Assembly: GCA_003517725.1 (NCBI GenBank)
Contig: DOZZ01000217.1
Span: forward strand, 2,792 to 10,487
Direction: 5' to 3'
Length of the DNA stretch: 7,696 bases
Source of the DNA: Bryobacterales bacterium
GTDB lineage: Bacteria; Acidobacteriota; Terriglobia; Bryobacterales; Bryobacteraceae
The translations under genes were made by a program, and so were the position numbers. Positions 1 to 7,696 of this stretch are shown here, in pieces. Within the stretch, counting starts at the first letter, position 1, and each line of letters begins with the position of its first letter. The notes beneath the pieces are model-generated. The model was not told the DNA's origin. It made no database searches and worked only from the letters and a program-made list of their open reading frames with translations.

Positions 1-83
1 GGCGTGCCCCACCCGCACTGCAAGCAGTATCGATTTCGCAAAGCAACTGTTCTTCCGAAACGCAGTGGGCCCTTCACGAAACG

Positions 84-1952
<1,869 letters not shown>

Positions 1953-1957
1953 GCGCC

Positions 1958-1963
1958 AGTATA
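1958..1963 (-). promoter_or_regulatory. Possible -10 element for the permease, leaderless arrangement
   Basis: On the minus strand TATACT lies five bases before the GTG at 1952, and no Shine-Dalgarno sequence is visible. If used, transcription would start at or next to the start codon and give a leaderless mRNA. No convincing -35 box is seen at the usual spacing. This is weak evidence from one hexamer. Confidence 0.2.
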
Positions 1964-2041
1964 ACCGGTCGGAACCTGAATGGGACGGGCCACGGCGCCT
2001 TTGGGGCCGGCGACGCGCGCGGAATCGCGAGCCGTACCACA

Positions 2042-2071
2042 TTCGCTTTTCCGCGTAAAAGCTTGTACTAT
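2042..2071 (+). promoter_or_regulatory. Possible sigma70-like promoter of the Nif11-type peptide gene
   Basis: This is a locally AT-rich patch in GC-rich surroundings just upstream of the peptide gene. TACTAT (2066-2071) could serve as a -10 element, and TTCGCT (2042-2047) is a poor -35 at an 18-bp spacing. TATACC at 2073-2078 is an alternative -10. The position is right for a promoter serving the small gene and perhaps the genes after it, but the match to consensus is modest. Confidence 0.3.
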
Positions 2072-2080
2072 CTATACCCA

Positions 2081-2086
2081 AGAGGA
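2081..2086 (+). promoter_or_regulatory. Ribosome binding site of the Nif11-type peptide
   Basis: AGAGGA lies five bases before the ATG at 2092. It is the clearest Shine-Dalgarno sequence in the window, fixes the start of the short gene, and argues that this small ORF is really translated. Confidence 0.6.
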
Positions 2087-2091
2087 AAAAC

Positions 2092-2325
2092 ATGCCGCAA
2101 CAAGATGCCGAAAAATTTCTGCACGCACTCGATCACGACGAGAAAGTACGGACCGAGGTGACCAACAGCAAGGCCCTCACCGATCTGGCCAAGAAACACG
2201 GTTTTCATTTCACCAATGCCGAAATGGAAGCCGCTCTCAAGGAGAAGTGGGGGCATCCTGAGAAACGCAAAGGGCACCCGGAGCCCTACACGTGTTGCTG
2301 TTTTTCGACCACCCCGGGTTTCTAG
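2092..2325 (+). CDS. Nif11-type leader peptide, putative RiPP precursor with a CCC core
   Basis: This 77-residue peptide is probably the precursor of a ribosomally made, modified natural product. Residues 1-50 fit the Nif11-like leader pattern: an early EKFLHAL helix, then [13 protein letters not shown] (about 29-41) and [12 protein letters not shown], which is the usual A-x-x-x-G-[FY]-x-[FI]-T followed by an amphipathic Glu-rich helix. Past Trp53 the character changes: GHPE occurs twice (54-57 and 61-64) around a basic KRK (58-60). The end is [12 protein letters not shown] with three consecutive cysteines (68-70), three Ser/Thr and a C-terminal Phe. In this family the leader recruits modifying enzymes and the tail becomes the product. 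The usual Gly-Gly or Gly-Ala cleavage site is absent. A strong ribosome binding site precedes it, and a kinase, methyltransferase and peptidase follow on the same strand. The leader assignment is fairly sure; the core, its modifications and its activity are inferred. Confidence 0.82.
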   Translation: MPQQDAEKFLHALDHDEKVRTEVTNSKALTDLAKKHGFHFTNAEMEAALKEKWGHPEKRKGHPEPYTCCCFSTTPGF

Positions 2326-2386
2326 GCAAAGTGGGAAGGCGAACGTCGGGCTGACTCGTCCTCCTGCTTCACGGCCCCGCTTGCGG

Positions 2387-2392
2387 CATAAT
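2387..2392 (+). promoter_or_regulatory. Possible -10 element just before the kinase gene
   Basis: CATAAT matches five of six bases of the TATAAT consensus and ends 11 bases before the kinase ATG at 2404. Use of it would give a very short 5' leader. No good -35 is seen. It lies in the 78-bp gap between the peptide gene and the kinase gene, so the kinase block could have its own promoter besides read-through. I see no clear terminator in that gap. Confidence 0.22.
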
Positions 2393-2403
2393 TGCTTGGA
2401 AGC

Positions 2404-4605
2404 ATGACCAGGACCACGTTCGGCCGGTACACGATGTTGCCGCAGCTCGGACAAGGCGGCATGGGCGCCGTTTACCTGGCTATCGACACGGTCCTGGGCC
2501 GCAAAGTCGCCCTGAAATTCCTGAGCGCCCAGGAGGGCGATCCGACTCTGCGCGACCGCTTCCTGCTGGAAGCCCGGGCCGCGGCCTCCATCGACCATCC
2601 CTATATCTGTAAAGTTTATGAGGCCGGTGAACTCGATGGCGAAGCCTTCATCGCCATGGAATTTGTCGAAGGCCAGACGCTCAGCCATCGCCTGACTAGC
2701 GGCGCGCTGGCCTGGCCCGAAGCCACCGCTATCGTGATCGAGGTCTGCGAGGGGCTGATGAAGGCGCACGACCGTGGCATTGTGCACCGCGATCTGAAGC
2801 CCTCGAACATCATGCTGGTGGCGGACGGACACGTGAAGGTGCTGGACTTCGGCCTGGCCAAGCGCATCCACATCGGGGACCAGACCATGACCGATCTCAC
2901 CGGCGCTGGTATGGTGGTGGGCACGCCGGGCTACATGTCGCCCGAGCAGCTATCGGGGCGCACGCTGGACCATCGCTCCGATGTCTTCTCGCTCGGCGTG
3001 ATCCTGTTTGAGATGGTCACGGCGGTGCATCCGTTCAAGCGGCCTTCCTCCATCGAAACCATGGGCGCGATTCTGCACGAGACGCCGCCTTCGCTGACCC
3101 GCTACAAGCCGGAGGCGCCGGGTTTTCTGGATACCGCGGTGCAACGCATGCTCGCCAAGGATGTCCACGCCCGCTACGCCTCGATGCGCGAGGTGTGGAA
3201 GGATCTGCGGCAGGCGTCGAGCTCCGCATTGGTGGCGGCCGCGGCGCCCGTCGTGTCCGGAAAACGCTCCATCGCGGTGCTCCCGTTCGTCAACATGAGT
3301 CCCGATCCGGAGCAGGAATACTTCAGCGACGGCATCACCGAAGACATCATCAACCATCTCTCTCGCGTACCGGCATTCAAGGTCGTCGCCCGGACGTCCG
3401 TCCGGCGTTACAAAAATTCCGACAAGAGCGTCGCCGAGATCGGCCGCGAGCTAGGGGTGGAGAACATCCTCGAGGGCAGCGTCCGCCGCGCCGGGAACCG
3501 CATTCGCATCACGACCGGTCTGGTGGAAGTGGCATCCGAGGCGCAGACCTGGGGCAAAATCTACGACCGCGATCTGATGGATATTTTCGCCATCCAGAGC
3601 GACGTCGCCCGCAACATTGCCGAGGCGCTGCAGACCAGTTTCTCGGTGTTTGGCAAGCCCCCAGCGCCCGAGCGCCCGCGCAACGTCGAGGCCTACAGCT
3701 TGTATCTTCGCGGGCGCTTTTTTATCCAGAAGCTTACGCCTGACGGCTTAAACAAAGGCATTCGATTTTTCGAACAGGCGATAGCCATTGACCCGCTGGA
3801 TGCCCGCAGCCACGCGGGCTTGGCCGAAGCCTACGTCAACCAAGGGCATTTTACGTATGCGCCGCCCAGCGAAGCATTCCCGCGCGGCAAGGCCGCCGCT
3901 TTGCGCGCGCTGGAGCTGGACCCCACGCTGGCCGAGCCCCACACCTCGCTCGCCCTAGCCAAGTTGTTTTATGAATGGGATTGGCAAGGTGCGGTCGGCA
4001 GCATCGAGCGCGCCATCGAGCTGTGGCCCAACAATGTGGACGCGGCGGTCTATCACAGCTGGACCTTGTGCGTTCTCGGGCGGCAGCAGGATTCGCTGGC
4101 CGAGGCGCGCCGTGCCTTCGAACTCGACCCGCTCTCGTCGATGGTGAGCTCCAACCTGGCCTGGGCCCTGGCCAATAACGGGTGCTTCGACGAATCGTTG
4201 GAGCAGCTCCAACGCACGCTGGAATTCGAGCCCAACTCCATGCCCGCGCTGGCCATCATGTCGTATCCGTACATCGGCAAGAAGATGTACGACGAGGCCA
4301 TTCGTTACCTGCAGAAATGGAAGTGGCGCAAGACGCAGCTGTCGGCCGTGCTGGCGCTGGCCGGGCGGCGTGAGGAGGCGCTGGCAATCCTCGATGAAGT
4401 ACTCTCCGGCGCCGATGGTCCCCCTTGCTGGTCAGAGGTTGCCAGCACGTATCTGTTTCTGGGCGAACGCGAGAAACTTGCCGAAAGTTTAGACAAGGCC
4501 TACGCGGCCCGCGAATACATGCTGGCCCTGGCGGCCGAGTGGTCTCCGGAGAAGAAGGATCCGTTGGTGCTCCAACATCTCCGGCGCATGGGGCTGGACC
4601 GATGA
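2404..4605 (+). CDS. Hanks-type Ser/Thr protein kinase with TolB-like and TPR regions
   Basis: The protein (733 residues) combines three regions. An N-terminal kinase domain (about 7-270) has the Gly-rich loop GQGGMG (16-21), the VALK lysine K38, a helix-C glutamate E56, the catalytic loop HRDLKPSN (D130, N135), DFG (148-150) and GTPGYMSPE, so it looks active. Residues about 287-410 resemble the TolB N-terminal-like/FlgO-type module often seen in such proteins (IAVLPFVNMSPDPEQEYFSDG, then GVENILEGSVRR). From about 425 to 700 are TPR-like helical repeats (FFEQAIAIDP, ALRALELDP, EARRAFELDP) for protein binding. No membrane span or signal peptide is visible, so it is probably cytoplasmic. I chose ATG 2404 because it begins just before the kinase fold; an in-frame TTG at 2392 would add four residues. 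Such fusions are common in Acidobacteriota. Its place between the RiPP-like precursor and the methyltransferase suggests control or scaffolding of that pathway, or peptide phosphorylation, none of which is shown. Confidence 0.92.
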   Translation: MTRTTFGRYTMLPQLGQGGMGAVYLAIDTVLGRKVALKFLSAQEGDPTLRDRFLLEARAAASIDHPYICKVYEAGELDGEAFIAMEFVEGQTLSHRLTSGALAWPEATAIVIEVCEGLMKAHDRGIVHRDLKPSNIMLVADGHVKVLDFGLAKRIHIGDQTMTDLTGAGMVVGTPGYMSPEQLSGRTLDHRSDVFSLGVILFEMVTAVHPFKRPSSIETMGAILHETPPSLTRYKPEAPGFLDTAVQRMLAKDVHARYASMREVWKDLRQASSSALVAAAAPVVSGKRSIAVLPFVNMSPDPEQEYFSDGITEDIINHLSRVPAFKVVARTSVRRYKNSDKSVAEIGRELGVENILEGSVRRAGNRIRITTGLVEVASEAQTWGKIYDRDLMDIFAIQSDVARNIAEALQTSFSVFGKPPAPERPRNVEAYSLYLRGRFFIQKLTPDGLNKGIRFFEQAIAIDPLDARSHAGLAEAYVNQGHFTYAPPSEAFPRGKAAALRALELDPTLAEPHTSLALAKLFYEWDWQGAVGSIERAIELWPNNVDAAVYHSWTLCVLGRQQDSLAEARRAFELDPLSSMVSSNLAWALANNGCFDESLEQLQRTLEFEPNSMPALAIMSYPYIGKKMYDEAIRYLQKWKWRKTQLSAVLALAGRREEALAILDEVLSGADGPPCWSEVASTYLFLGEREKLAESLDKAYAAREYMLALAAEWSPEKKDPLVLQHLRRMGLDR

Positions 4606-5357
4606 AGGAGCTGTATCGGCGCGTGTCGGAAGGCTTGGCGCCCGGCGATCTGCCTTTCATGAATTACGGCTACGCCGAGCCGCGCGCCGGCAACTATGAT
4701 TGGATTCGCCCCGAAGACCGCCATCACAAATACCATTTCAGCCTGGCGCGGCGCGTGCTCAATGGCATCGTGCTGCACGGGAAAGCGGTGCTGGAGGTGG
4801 GCTCCGGGCGGGGCGGCAACTGCGATTACCTGGCGCGCTATTCGGATGCCGCCAGTATCCGCGGCGTAGAGCCCTGCTGGGAAAACGTGGCGGCCGCGAG
4901 CCATGCTCTCACGCGCCATCGGATCCGTTTCGTGTGTGGCGACGCCGCCAGTCTCCCCTTCGCGGACAACACGTTCGATGTGGTGCTGAACATCGAATCG
5001 TCGCATTGCTATCCGGATTTCGCGGCGTTCCTGGCCGAAGTGCGCCGCGTGCTGCGGCCCGGCGGGGCGCTGGCCTACGCCGACATCTGGTTTCTCAATA
5101 CTCTGCCTTACGATTGGCCCGCCCGGCTGCGGGCGCTCGAATCGTGCGATCTTCGCATCGAGCAGGAAGAAGACATTTCCGAGGCCGTTTTCGAAGCTTT
5201 GAAACAGGAGGACGGACTCTCCGGCACGCTGCGGCAACTCGAAGGCGATGCCAACCGCGAGCTGTTTTCCCAGTTACGGCGCGGTAACGAGGCCATCCGT
5301 TTGCATCTGGCGGCAGCGCAATGCCGCTATCGGCGCTGGATCTTACGACACCCTTGA
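4602..5357 (+). CDS. Class I SAM-dependent methyltransferase
   Basis: This is a 251-residue methyltransferase with a Rossmann-type SAM fold. Motif I is LEVGSGRGG (64-72). The acidic end of strand 2 is in GVEP (88-91, E90), motif II is GDAASLPF (113-120), and the post-motif segment is FLAEVRRVLRPGGALAYAD (143-161). The N-terminal PFMNYGYAEP and the segment NIESSHCYPD after strand 4 recall small-molecule O- and C-methyltransferases such as the mycobacterial phthiotriol methyltransferase group; this is a resemblance, not an identification. The start ATG shares four bases (ATGA) with the kinase stop, which also excludes longer in-frame starts as likely. The overlap implies translational coupling and one transcript. 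The peptidase gene follows after nine bases. Peptide methylation (Cys, Ser/Thr or the C-terminus of the CCC tail) is the attractive guess, but the substrate cannot be read from the sequence. Confidence 0.9.
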   Translation: MKELYRRVSEGLAPGDLPFMNYGYAEPRAGNYDWIRPEDRHHKYHFSLARRVLNGIVLHGKAVLEVGSGRGGNCDYLARYSDAASIRGVEPCWENVAAASHALTRHRIRFVCGDAASLPFADNTFDVVLNIESSHCYPDFAAFLAEVRRVLRPGGALAYADIWFLNTLPYDWPARLRALESCDLRIEQEEDISEAVFEALKQEDGLSGTLRQLEGDANRELFSQLRRGNEAIRLHLAAAQCRYRRWILRHP

Positions 5358-5362
5358 AAGGA
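5358..5362 (+). promoter_or_regulatory. Ribosome binding site of the S53 peptidase
   Basis: AAGGA sits four bases before the ATG at 5367, in the nine-base gap after the methyltransferase stop. It supports this start and independent initiation of the last gene of the block. Confidence 0.5.
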
Positions 5363-5366
5363 AACC

Positions 5367-6989
5367 ATGAGCGAGCACGTTCCACTTCGTCACAGCAATG
5401 TCCATGAGGCCGGCCAGAACGGCGCCCAACGCCTGCCGGATGCCGGCAGGGCTGAGGGCCAGCGCCTGGAAGCTACGCTGGTCCTGCGTTCAAAAACTCC
5501 GCATTCCGAGCGCTCGGCCGCCGTGCATGCCATAGGCGGACGCCTGCCTCATCAGCGGCAGTATCTCAGCGCCGGGCAGTACGTCGACAAGTATGGCGCG
5601 AAGCAGGAAGACCGCGACCAGGTGGCCGCGTGTGTCCGCGCGCGTGGCATGCACGTGGTGGAATCGTCGCCACAGTTGGCCTCCGTGCGCATCTCCGGGA
5701 CCGTCCGCGATTTCGAAGAATTCTTCAAAGTTAAGTTCGCGGATTACCGGTCCGGCGATTGCGAGTTCCGCAGCTACGAGGGCGAGCTTCACATTCCGCG
5801 TGAACTGCAAGGCATCGTCGAGAGCGTCCTGGGTCTGGATAATCGCGCGCTGGCGCGGCATCACCACTTCATGCGGCGCGAGGCTGGCGCAACCAGCGTC
5901 GATCCGCGTCACGTCGCCGCGCTTTACGATTTTCCGTCGATCGAAAGCGCCGCCGGCCAAAGCATCGCGATCATTGAAAACGGCGGCGGATTCCACCGCT
6001 CCGATCTGGAGCACTATTGCGAGCAGCACCACATCGCCGCGCCGAAAATCACCGTCGTCAACGTGGACGGCACCCCCAACGCCCCGGCCAGCAAGGAACT
6101 GATCGGCCGCGGCATCGACCAGCAGGTGAGCGATCCGGACGAGAGGGCCTCGGTGATGTGGACCATCGAGACCACGCTCGACATCCAGCTGGCCGCGGCG
6201 TTCGCGCCGGGTGCGCACATCGTCGTGTATTTCTGCGACGGTACGGAGCATGGCCAGTATCACGCGCTGATGACGGCGCTGACCGACCGGGAGCACCGGC
6301 CGGCCGTGATCTCCTGCAGTTGGGGCACCATGGAAAGCGATGTTTCACGTCCTTTTGTCGACGCGATGAAGCCCGTGTTCGAAGCGGCCGCGCTGATGGG
6401 AGTCACGATTTGCGTGTCCACCGGCGATGTCTTCGCGCAGCCGGCGGTGGCATTCCCGTCCTCCAGCCCCTACGTGCTGGCGTGCGGCGGAACGCATCTG
6501 GGGATTACCGGTGAGTTCGAAACAGTCTGGAATGAAGAGTTCGAAAAACACCACATGGCCAGCGTGGGCGGCGTCAGCAGCCTTCACGAGGAGCCCATCT
6601 GGCAGCGCACTGCCGGCATAGCCAAAAAAACCGGCAAGCGCGGGCGAGGCGTGCCGGACGTAGCGGGCAAGGCGGACCTGGCCGGCGGTTACAGCATGAC
6701 GGTCGGCGGGCGCGAGATCGCCATGGGCGGCACCAGCGCGGCCGCGCCGTTATGGGCCGCGCTGCTGAGCGTGATCAATGCGAAAACCGGCACACGCGCG
6801 GGCTGGATCAATCCGCTACTGTACCGGTCGAGTTTCCGCGAAGCCACGCGCGAGACGACGCGCGGCACGAACGGTGTTTATCACGCCGGCGAAGGCTGGA
6901 ACGCCTGTACCGGCTGGGGCAGTCCCAAGGGCCAGCAACTGTTGGCCGCGCTAAGTGGCGGCGCGCAACGCGCGGCGACCACCCGGTAG
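5367..6989 (+). CDS. S53 family serine-carboxyl peptidase (sedolisin/kumamolisin type)
   Basis: This is a 540-residue pro-protease of the sedolisin family, acid-active endopeptidases that process themselves. Residues about 35-160 are the activation prodomain (QYLSAGQYVDKYG, then FEEFFKVKF, SYEGELHIP and VESVLGLDNR). The catalytic domain starts near 178. The triad is visible: E268 and D272 in ETTLD (E-x3-D), and S457 in GGTSAAAP; D354 in STGD is the oxyanion aspartate. SWG (318-320) and SPYVLACGGT are typical. In the calcium site near the C-terminus the two side-chain aspartates of kumamolisin appear replaced, by E492 (FREAT) and N512 (GEGWN), while G508 and G510 remain. The loop after D354 is short compared with kumamolisin. 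The first 40 residues are hydrophilic and no Sec signal peptide is seen, so action inside the cell or export by another route is possible. As last gene of the block it is a candidate leader-removing protease; general proteolysis is the alternative. Confidence 0.93.
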   Translation: MSEHVPLRHSNVHEAGQNGAQRLPDAGRAEGQRLEATLVLRSKTPHSERSAAVHAIGGRLPHQRQYLSAGQYVDKYGAKQEDRDQVAACVRARGMHVVESSPQLASVRISGTVRDFEEFFKVKFADYRSGDCEFRSYEGELHIPRELQGIVESVLGLDNRALARHHHFMRREAGATSVDPRHVAALYDFPSIESAAGQSIAIIENGGGFHRSDLEHYCEQHHIAAPKITVVNVDGTPNAPASKELIGRGIDQQVSDPDERASVMWTIETTLDIQLAAAFAPGAHIVVYFCDGTEHGQYHALMTALTDREHRPAVISCSWGTMESDVSRPFVDAMKPVFEAAALMGVTICVSTGDVFAQPAVAFPSSSPYVLACGGTHLGITGEFETVWNEEFEKHHMASVGGVSSLHEEPIWQRTAGIAKKTGKRGRGVPDVAGKADLAGGYSMTVGGREIAMGGTSAAAPLWAALLSVINAKTGTRAGWINPLLYRSSFREATRETTRGTNGVYHAGEGWNACTGWGSPKGQQLLAALSGGAQRAATTR

Positions 6990-6990
6990 T

Positions 6991-7025
6991 GTAGGCTTCA
7001 GCCTGCGGCGCGGCTTTAGCCCGCC
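6991..7025. repeat. Two adjacent GC-rich hairpins between convergent genes
   Basis: The first hairpin is 6993-7004 (AGGCT, loop TC, AGCCT). The second is 7007-7025: GGCG, a bulged C, GGCT, loop TT, AGCC, CGCC. They begin two bases after the peptidase stop and lie before the end of the convergent minus-strand gene. No T-run follows on either strand, so they are not canonical intrinsic terminators, though they may block read-through or protect the mRNA end. The GGCTTCAGCC and GGCTTTAGCC cores resemble palindromic intergenic repeats I associate with acidobacterial genomes; that attribution is from memory. Confidence 0.55.
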
Positions 7026-7054
7026 AAAATCTTGACGTAGCCGAACTCTTCCGG

Positions 7055-7696
7055 TCACAGTAGATCCCCCAGTGCCTGCCACAAGCGCGCCACACCAAGC
7101 AGATATTCGGGACTCTGATGAGCCGGTGTCGAAACTCCCGCCGCACACTCGCGCAGATCCTCCACCGCGGCCAGATTAGCCCGCGCCCGCTGCGCCCGTA
7201 ACTCCGTAGCGCTTTCAGCCCCGGCATGCGCCATGCTCCACAAACTCTGCCCGGAAGCTCCAAAGCGCGCATAGTTGGCGTTCCAGATCACCGGCCCGGC
7301 CAGCGAGAGCAGCGTGACAATGCCATCCGCAAACCCCAGCGCAATGCGGTAGTCCAGCCGATACTCCTCGCTCCCATCCGCGGGTCCGCGGTTTTGCATT
7401 TCGAGCGAGACCGGTACGTCGTTCCACGCAAAGCCGGCTGCCGTGAAGAGACCATCCTTTCGCGCCCCTTGGATGTCGATCGCGGCGGGCGGCCCGAGCA
7501 CGCCCGCCAGAATATCGAGAGCCGCAAACAGCGAGCGATCCGTCGCCGCGAGCATCGCAAGCACGGGTTTCGACACCTGTTGCCGCAGCCGCGCATGCGC
7601 GATAAAAGCAGTCGATGCCGGGAGTCGCGAAAAATGGCCGTTCAGATGAAAAACACTGCGTCCATCGTGTGCCGCCGCGAGCGCGGCCTCGATAAA
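7055..7696 (-). CDS. Hypothetical protein, C-terminal part, runs off the window
   Basis: I do not recognise this protein. The minus-strand frame ends at a TGA (7055-7057) and is open without a stop to the window edge, giving at least 213 residues, so the true start lies outside; an internal GTG at 7576 is not needed as a start. The visible part begins FIEAALAAAHDGRSVF and contains an Ala/Leu-rich helical stretch (LAMLAATDRSLFAALDILAGVLGPP spread over about 45-70), a middle segment with LEMQNRG and YRLDYRIALGFADG, then GPVIWNANYARFG, and an Ala/Glu/Arg-rich helical end (about 155-213). There is no clear signal peptide, membrane span or catalytic motif. It is convergent with the RiPP-like block and so is transcribed separately. 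Codon use looks like that of its neighbours and argues for a real gene. Function is unknown. Confidence 0.65.
   Translation of the reverse strand, partial: FIEAALAAAHDGRSVFHLNGHFSRLPASTAFIAHARLRQQVSKPVLAMLAATDRSLFAALDILAGVLGPPAAIDIQGARKDGLFTAAGFAWNDVPVSLEMQNRGPADGSEEYRLDYRIALGFADGIVTLLSLAGPVIWNANYARFGASGQSLWSMAHAGAESATELRAQRARANLAAVEDLRECAAGVSTPAHQSPEYLLGVARLWQALGDLL

Noticed and set aside
17..28. ACTGC-AA-GCAGT palindrome near the window start
   Set aside because: A five-bp stem with a two-base loop, an isolated occurrence with no gene context; it could be chance or part of a gene outside the window.
2377..2386. CCGC-TT-GCGG inverted repeat between peptide and kinase genes
   Set aside because: The stem is four base pairs with a two-base loop and no T-run, too weak to call a terminator.
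2068..2871. 267-codon minus-strand open frame across the peptide and kinase start
   Set aside because: It is antisense to both the Nif11-type peptide and the conserved kinase motifs, and its translation has no recognisable features.
3195..3743. 182-codon plus-strand frame inside the kinase gene
   Set aside because: It overlaps the TolB-like region in another frame, and the Arg-rich translation is typical of a shifted frame.
4425..4601. 59-codon N-terminal extension of the methyltransferase frame
   Set aside because: It would overlap the kinase 3' end by 180 bases; the ATG at 4602 with its ATGA overlap gives a normal methyltransferase N-terminus.
5490..6296. 268-codon minus-strand frame opposite the peptidase
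   Set aside because: It is antisense to the conserved prodomain and catalytic Glu/Asp region of the S53 peptidase and has no domain of its own.

Overview
The window is GC-rich and its gene content points to an acidobacterium, most likely a Bryobacterales/Solibacter-like soil lineage. The pointers are a Hanks-type Ser/Thr kinase fused to a TolB-like domain and TPR repeats, a kumamolisin-like S53 peptidase, an APC permease whose TM1 motif I associate with acidobacterial proteins, and intergenic hairpins that resemble dispersed repeats of that phylum. The assignment is inference, because no rRNA or other marker gene is present.

Layout. Positions 84-1952 (minus strand) hold an APC-superfamily amino acid permease with about 11 membrane spans and a soluble C-terminal domain. 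Divergent from it, at 2092-2325 (plus), is a 77-residue peptide with a Nif11-type leader and a short Cys-rich tail, which looks like a RiPP (ribosomally made, post-translationally modified peptide) precursor. It is followed on the same strand by a Ser/Thr protein kinase-TolB-like-TPR protein (2404-4605), a class I SAM-dependent methyltransferase (4602-5357, ATGA overlap with the kinase) and a kumamolisin/sedolisin-type S53 serine-carboxyl peptidase (5367-6989, 9-bp gap). A pair of GC-rich hairpins (6991-7025) separates this block from a convergent unrecognised gene (7055-7696, minus), which is open at its upstream end and runs off the window.

How the genes may work together. The peptide, kinase, methyltransferase and peptidase form a compact co-directional block. 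The most economical reading is a small natural-product (RiPP) locus: the precursor supplies leader and core, the methyltransferase modifies it or a co-substrate, the peptidase removes the leader or matures the product, and the kinase/TPR protein regulates, scaffolds or possibly modifies the peptide. No standard RiPP enzyme (LanM/LanB-type dehydratase, YcaO, radical SAM enzyme, C39-ABC transporter) is present in the window. The locus is therefore either incomplete here or unconventional. The individual protein families are well supported; their joint function is a hypothesis.

There is no sign of tRNA, rRNA, CRISPR or insertion sequences. Positions 1-83 hold no gene that I can support.
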